Assembly (NCBI GenBank): GCA_022827165.1
Contig: JAJDTN010000319.1
Coordinates: 1-37,056, forward strand
DNA: 37,056 bases
Direction of reading: 5' to 3'
From: Candidatus Latescibacterota bacterium
Lineage (GTDB): Bacteria; Latescibacterota; UBA2968; UBA8231
This document shows positions 35,042 through 37,056 of the stretch, one piece after another. The translations under genes and the position numbers were made by a program. How positions within the stretch are numbered: the stretch's first letter is position 1; each line of letters opens with the position of its first letter. Under the pieces are notes generated by a model, which saw only the letters and a program-made list of their open reading frames with translations, was not told the origin of the DNA and did no database searches.

Positions 35042-36187
35042 CTAGATGTACCCGGTGGCGCCGTCGGGCCGGATGGGGCAGGTGCGCTGCCAGTGGATGT
35101 ACCCGTCGCCGCGGATCGCCTCCTCGTTCACCTCCACGCCGAGGCCGGGGCGGTCCGGGCGCAACTCGAGGTATCCGTCCTTCGGCAGGTAGGGCTCGTC
35201 CACCCAGTCGTTCCAGTCGCTCTCGGTGGGCAGGATGTACTCGAGGATCTTGAAGTTGTGGCTCGAGGCCGCGAAGTGGACGTTCACCGCCGTGGCCAGC
35301 GGCCCCATCGGGTTGTGGGGCGCCACGCTGACGTAGTGGGCCTCGGCGATGGCGGCGATCTTGCGCATCTCCAGCAGGCCGCCGCAGATGCAGATGTCGG
35401 GCTGGATGATGTCGGCGCCGTTGGCGGCGATCAGGTCGAGGAACTCGAAGCGCCCGTAGAGGCTCTCGCCGGTGGCCAGGGGCACCCGCATCTGCTCGCG
35501 CAGGCGTTTCCACTGGGGGATGTGCTCGGGCCGCAGGGGCTCCTCGTAGAACAGGGGGTCGTACGGCGCCAGGGCGTCGGCCAGCTGCAGGGCCCGCACC
35601 GGCTCGAAGATCTTGGCGTGGGGGTCGAAGGCGAACTCCCAGTCCTCGGGCGTGTTGGCGCGGATCTCCTCGAAGTAGCTGGCCGCCGTCGAGCAGACGC
35701 GGCCCCAGCGGCTGGCGTCCGGCGGGAGCTGGTAGGGGCTGGTCTTGAAGGCGGTGAAGCCGTGCTCCTCGTTGAGCCGGTGGGCCGTCTCCGCCGCCTC
35801 CTTGCCGTTGCGCCCGCCGATGGCGCGGTAGACCCGCACGCGGTCGCGCACCGAGCCGCCGAGGAGCATGTACACGGGCAGGCCCGCCGCCTTGCCGGAG
35901 ATGTCCCACAAGGCGTGGTCGAGGGCCGAGATCGCCGGCAGGCCCACACCCCCCGGGGGGAAGCGGAACTCCTGCATCAGCTTCATCATGATGTACTCGA
36001 TGCGCCGCGGGTCCTCGCCGCCGATCAGCTCGAAGAGGTAGTCGGCCACGGGCTTCACGGAGAGGTCGGGCCCGGTGGAGTAGGCCTCCCCCCATCCGTA
36101 CAGGCCCTCGTCGGTCTCCACCTTGATGAGGGCGCGGGGGCGGTTGCCGAAGCGGGCGACGAAGGTGTTGATGGCGGTGATCTTCAC
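35042..36187 (-). CDS. enolase-superfamily sugar-acid dehydratase (galactonate dehydratase type)
   Basis: 381 aa. Metal ligands and bases match the DgoD-like pattern: Asp188-P-His190 (AFDPHAKI), Glu215 (FYEEPL), Glu241 (LATGESLYGR) and His291 (VAPHNPMGPLATA). This His after Asp and the late His are those of acid-sugar dehydratases rather than mandelate racemase. The enzyme should remove water from an aldonate or uronate to give a 2-keto-3-deoxy acid, which an HpcH-type aldolase could cleave. The GTG start at 36187 has GGAG eight bases upstream. It lies 18 bp after the GH88 gene and upstream of mod/res. Substrate is probably but not certainly galactonate. Confidence 0.92.
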   Translation of the reverse strand: MKITAINTFVARFGNRPRALIKVETDEGLYGWGEAYSTGPDLSVKPVADYLFELIGGEDPRRIEYIMMKLMQEFRFPPGGVGLPAISALDHALWDISGKAAGLPVYMLLGGSVRDRVRVYRAIGGRNGKEAAETAHRLNEEHGFTAFKTSPYQLPPDASRWGRVCSTAASYFEEIRANTPEDWEFAFDPHAKIFEPVRALQLADALAPYDPLFYEEPLRPEHIPQWKRLREQMRVPLATGESLYGRFEFLDLIAANGADIIQPDICICGGLLEMRKIAAIAEAHYVSVAPHNPMGPLATAVNVHFAASSHNFKILEYILPTESDWNDWVDEPYLPKDGYLELRPDRPGLGVEVNEEAIRGDGYIHWQRTCPIRPDGATGYI

Positions 36188-36205
36188 GGGATTCTCCAGT
36201 CGGGC

Positions 36206-37056
36206 TCAGGCGAAGAAGGTCGGATAGGCGCCGCCCTCGGCCTCGCGCCGAAGCAGCAGCACCAGCTCCATGGTGTGGTAGTCGCCCCACATGCACGACT
36301 CGCCGCAGGGGATCCGGCGGCCCCGGGGCACGTGGTCCCAGCCGTTGGGGCGGTGGTAGATGGCGTGCAGGGTGATCCCCTGGTGCCGGCTCGAGGCGGC
36401 CAGGTAGGGCTCCTGCAGCAGGGCCGCGGCGATGGTGAAGGCGGCGGCCCGGTAGCGCTCGCCGCGCCGGCGGGAGCCCCTCTTCAGCAGGTAGTTGCCG
36501 AGGCGCAGGTACCCCTGGGCGCAGATCGCCGCCGCCGAGGAATCGAGGGGCTCGGCGTCGTTGAAGGGGTCGGAGGGCTGGTGGGCGTAGTCCCCGAAGG
36601 CGGCGGCGCCCGGGGCTCCCGTGTCCCAGAAGGGGACGCCGTCGGCGAAGCTGTGCTCGATGTGGAACTCCGCGGTGGCCAGGGCGGCCCTCTCCATGGT
36701 CGACACGAGGTCCCGCTTCTTCACGCCGAAAGGCTCCAACTGCGCCGGCCGCACGCCGCGGAAGAACTCCAGCAGCTCGGCGTAGCCGCACAGGATCCAG
36801 GAGAGGCCGCGGGTCCAGGTGGTGAACGGCGAGTAGCCCTGCTGGGTGCTGGCGCAGCGGTACTGGCCGTCGTTGGTGTTGAAGATCGACTCGTGGGCGA
36901 CGCGGCCGGGCACGTCCCAGGCGTCGCGCCCCTCGCCGTAGTAGACGTTGAAGCGGGCCGTGGTCAGGGCGTGCTCCACGGCGCGGCCCAGGAGGTCGAC
37001 GGGCCGGTCGCCCTCGCCCATGAGGACGTGGCCGAGGCGGTCGGCGAGGCAGAGGA
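36206..37056 (-). CDS. GH88-type unsaturated glucuronyl hydrolase, partial
   Basis: 283 C-terminal residues visible; the 5' part lies past the right edge. The frame continues to the edge with LCLADRLGHV, so the internal ATG at 37021 is not the start. Typical (alpha/alpha)6 barrel elements: NTNDGQYRCASTQQGYSPFTTWTRGLSWILCGYAELL, then PLDSSAAAICAQGYLRLGNYL, and the C-terminal HQGITLHAIYHRP followed by PCGESCMWGDYHTMELVLLL. These match GH88/GH105 enzymes, which release unsaturated uronic acid from lyase-produced oligosaccharides. The catalytic Asp residues probably lie in the unseen half. It starts an operon with the acid-sugar dehydratase 18 bp downstream, supporting uronate use. Confidence 0.88.
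   Translation of the reverse strand, partial: LCLADRLGHVLMGEGDRPVDLLGRAVEHALTTARFNVYYGEGRDAWDVPGRVAHESIFNTNDGQYRCASTQQGYSPFTTWTRGLSWILCGYAELLEFFRGVRPAQLEPFGVKKRDLVSTMERAALATAEFHIEHSFADGVPFWDTGAPGAAAFGDYAHQPSDPFNDAEPLDSSAAAICAQGYLRLGNYLLKRGSRRRGERYRAAAFTIAAALLQEPYLAASSRHQGITLHAIYHRPNGWDHVPRGRRIPCGESCMWGDYHTMELVLLLRREAEGGAYPTFFA

Overview
This 37 kb window comes from a very GC-rich bacterial chromosome with an outer-membrane type cell plan. The binding protein at 22078-23175 has a cleavable signal peptide and no lipobox, and the large extracellular protein at 6628-9669 ends in a FlgD-type Ig tail of the kind common in FCB-group and related candidate phyla. Those features, together with the mix of propeller glycosidase-like proteins, a formylglycine sulfatase, an HpcH/HpaI aldolase, an acid-sugar dehydratase and a GH88 hydrolase, suggest a Latescibacterota-like polysaccharide degrader. 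The phylum is an inference; no rRNA or ribosomal protein gene is present. The window is densely coded, with no tRNA, rRNA, CRISPR array or prophage.

Layout, left to right. (1) 1-3628, minus strand: uppP, an HpcH/HpaI aldolase and a partial gene fusing a methylenetetrahydrofolate reductase-like domain to a MidA-like methyltransferase domain. (2) 3994-6219, minus: a DUF1015 protein followed by a secreted lipocalin-like protein. (3) 6220-6627: non-coding, with a strong promoter, a 12-bp-stem hairpin and a ~100-bp tandem repeat. (4) 6628-9669, plus: a secreted FG-GAP/VCBS propeller protein, followed by a second, displaced copy of its own C-terminal coding sequence. (5) 9851-15186: a carbohydrate block with two divergent beta-propeller glycosidase-like genes, an SDR dehydrogenase, a sulfatase and an orphan small protein, with hairpins at the convergent ends. 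(6) 15317-26434, plus: acnA, a sialidase-like BNR protein and a PotABCD-type ABC importer. The importer operon also holds an NCS2 permease with an extra C-terminal domain and an AAA/DUF4143 ATPase of lower GC wedged between the binding protein and the permeases. (7) 26569-29786, minus: a P-loop kinase-like protein, a SAM methyltransferase and a SulP-STAS anion transporter. (8) 29848-30330, plus: a small two-helix membrane protein. (9) 30523-37056, minus: a partial GH88 hydrolase and a galactonate-dehydratase-type enolase, followed by a type III restriction-modification pair whose Res subunit has lost the C-terminal nuclease motif.

Working together: the sulfatase, propeller proteins, GH88 enzyme, acid-sugar dehydratase, SDR and HpcH aldolase form a plausible desulfation/uronate/aldonate catabolic set leading to pyruvate-level metabolites, and aconitase would serve the TCA cycle. 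The ABC importer substrate cannot be set from sequence; its family handles polyamines and related compounds.

Regulatory layout: four minus-strand genes that lack a Shine-Dalgarno have a -10-like hexamer only 6-8 nt before the start codon, which points to leaderless mRNAs. Other genes have good Shine-Dalgarno sequences. Four of the five convergent gene ends carry GC-rich hairpins without a T-tract.
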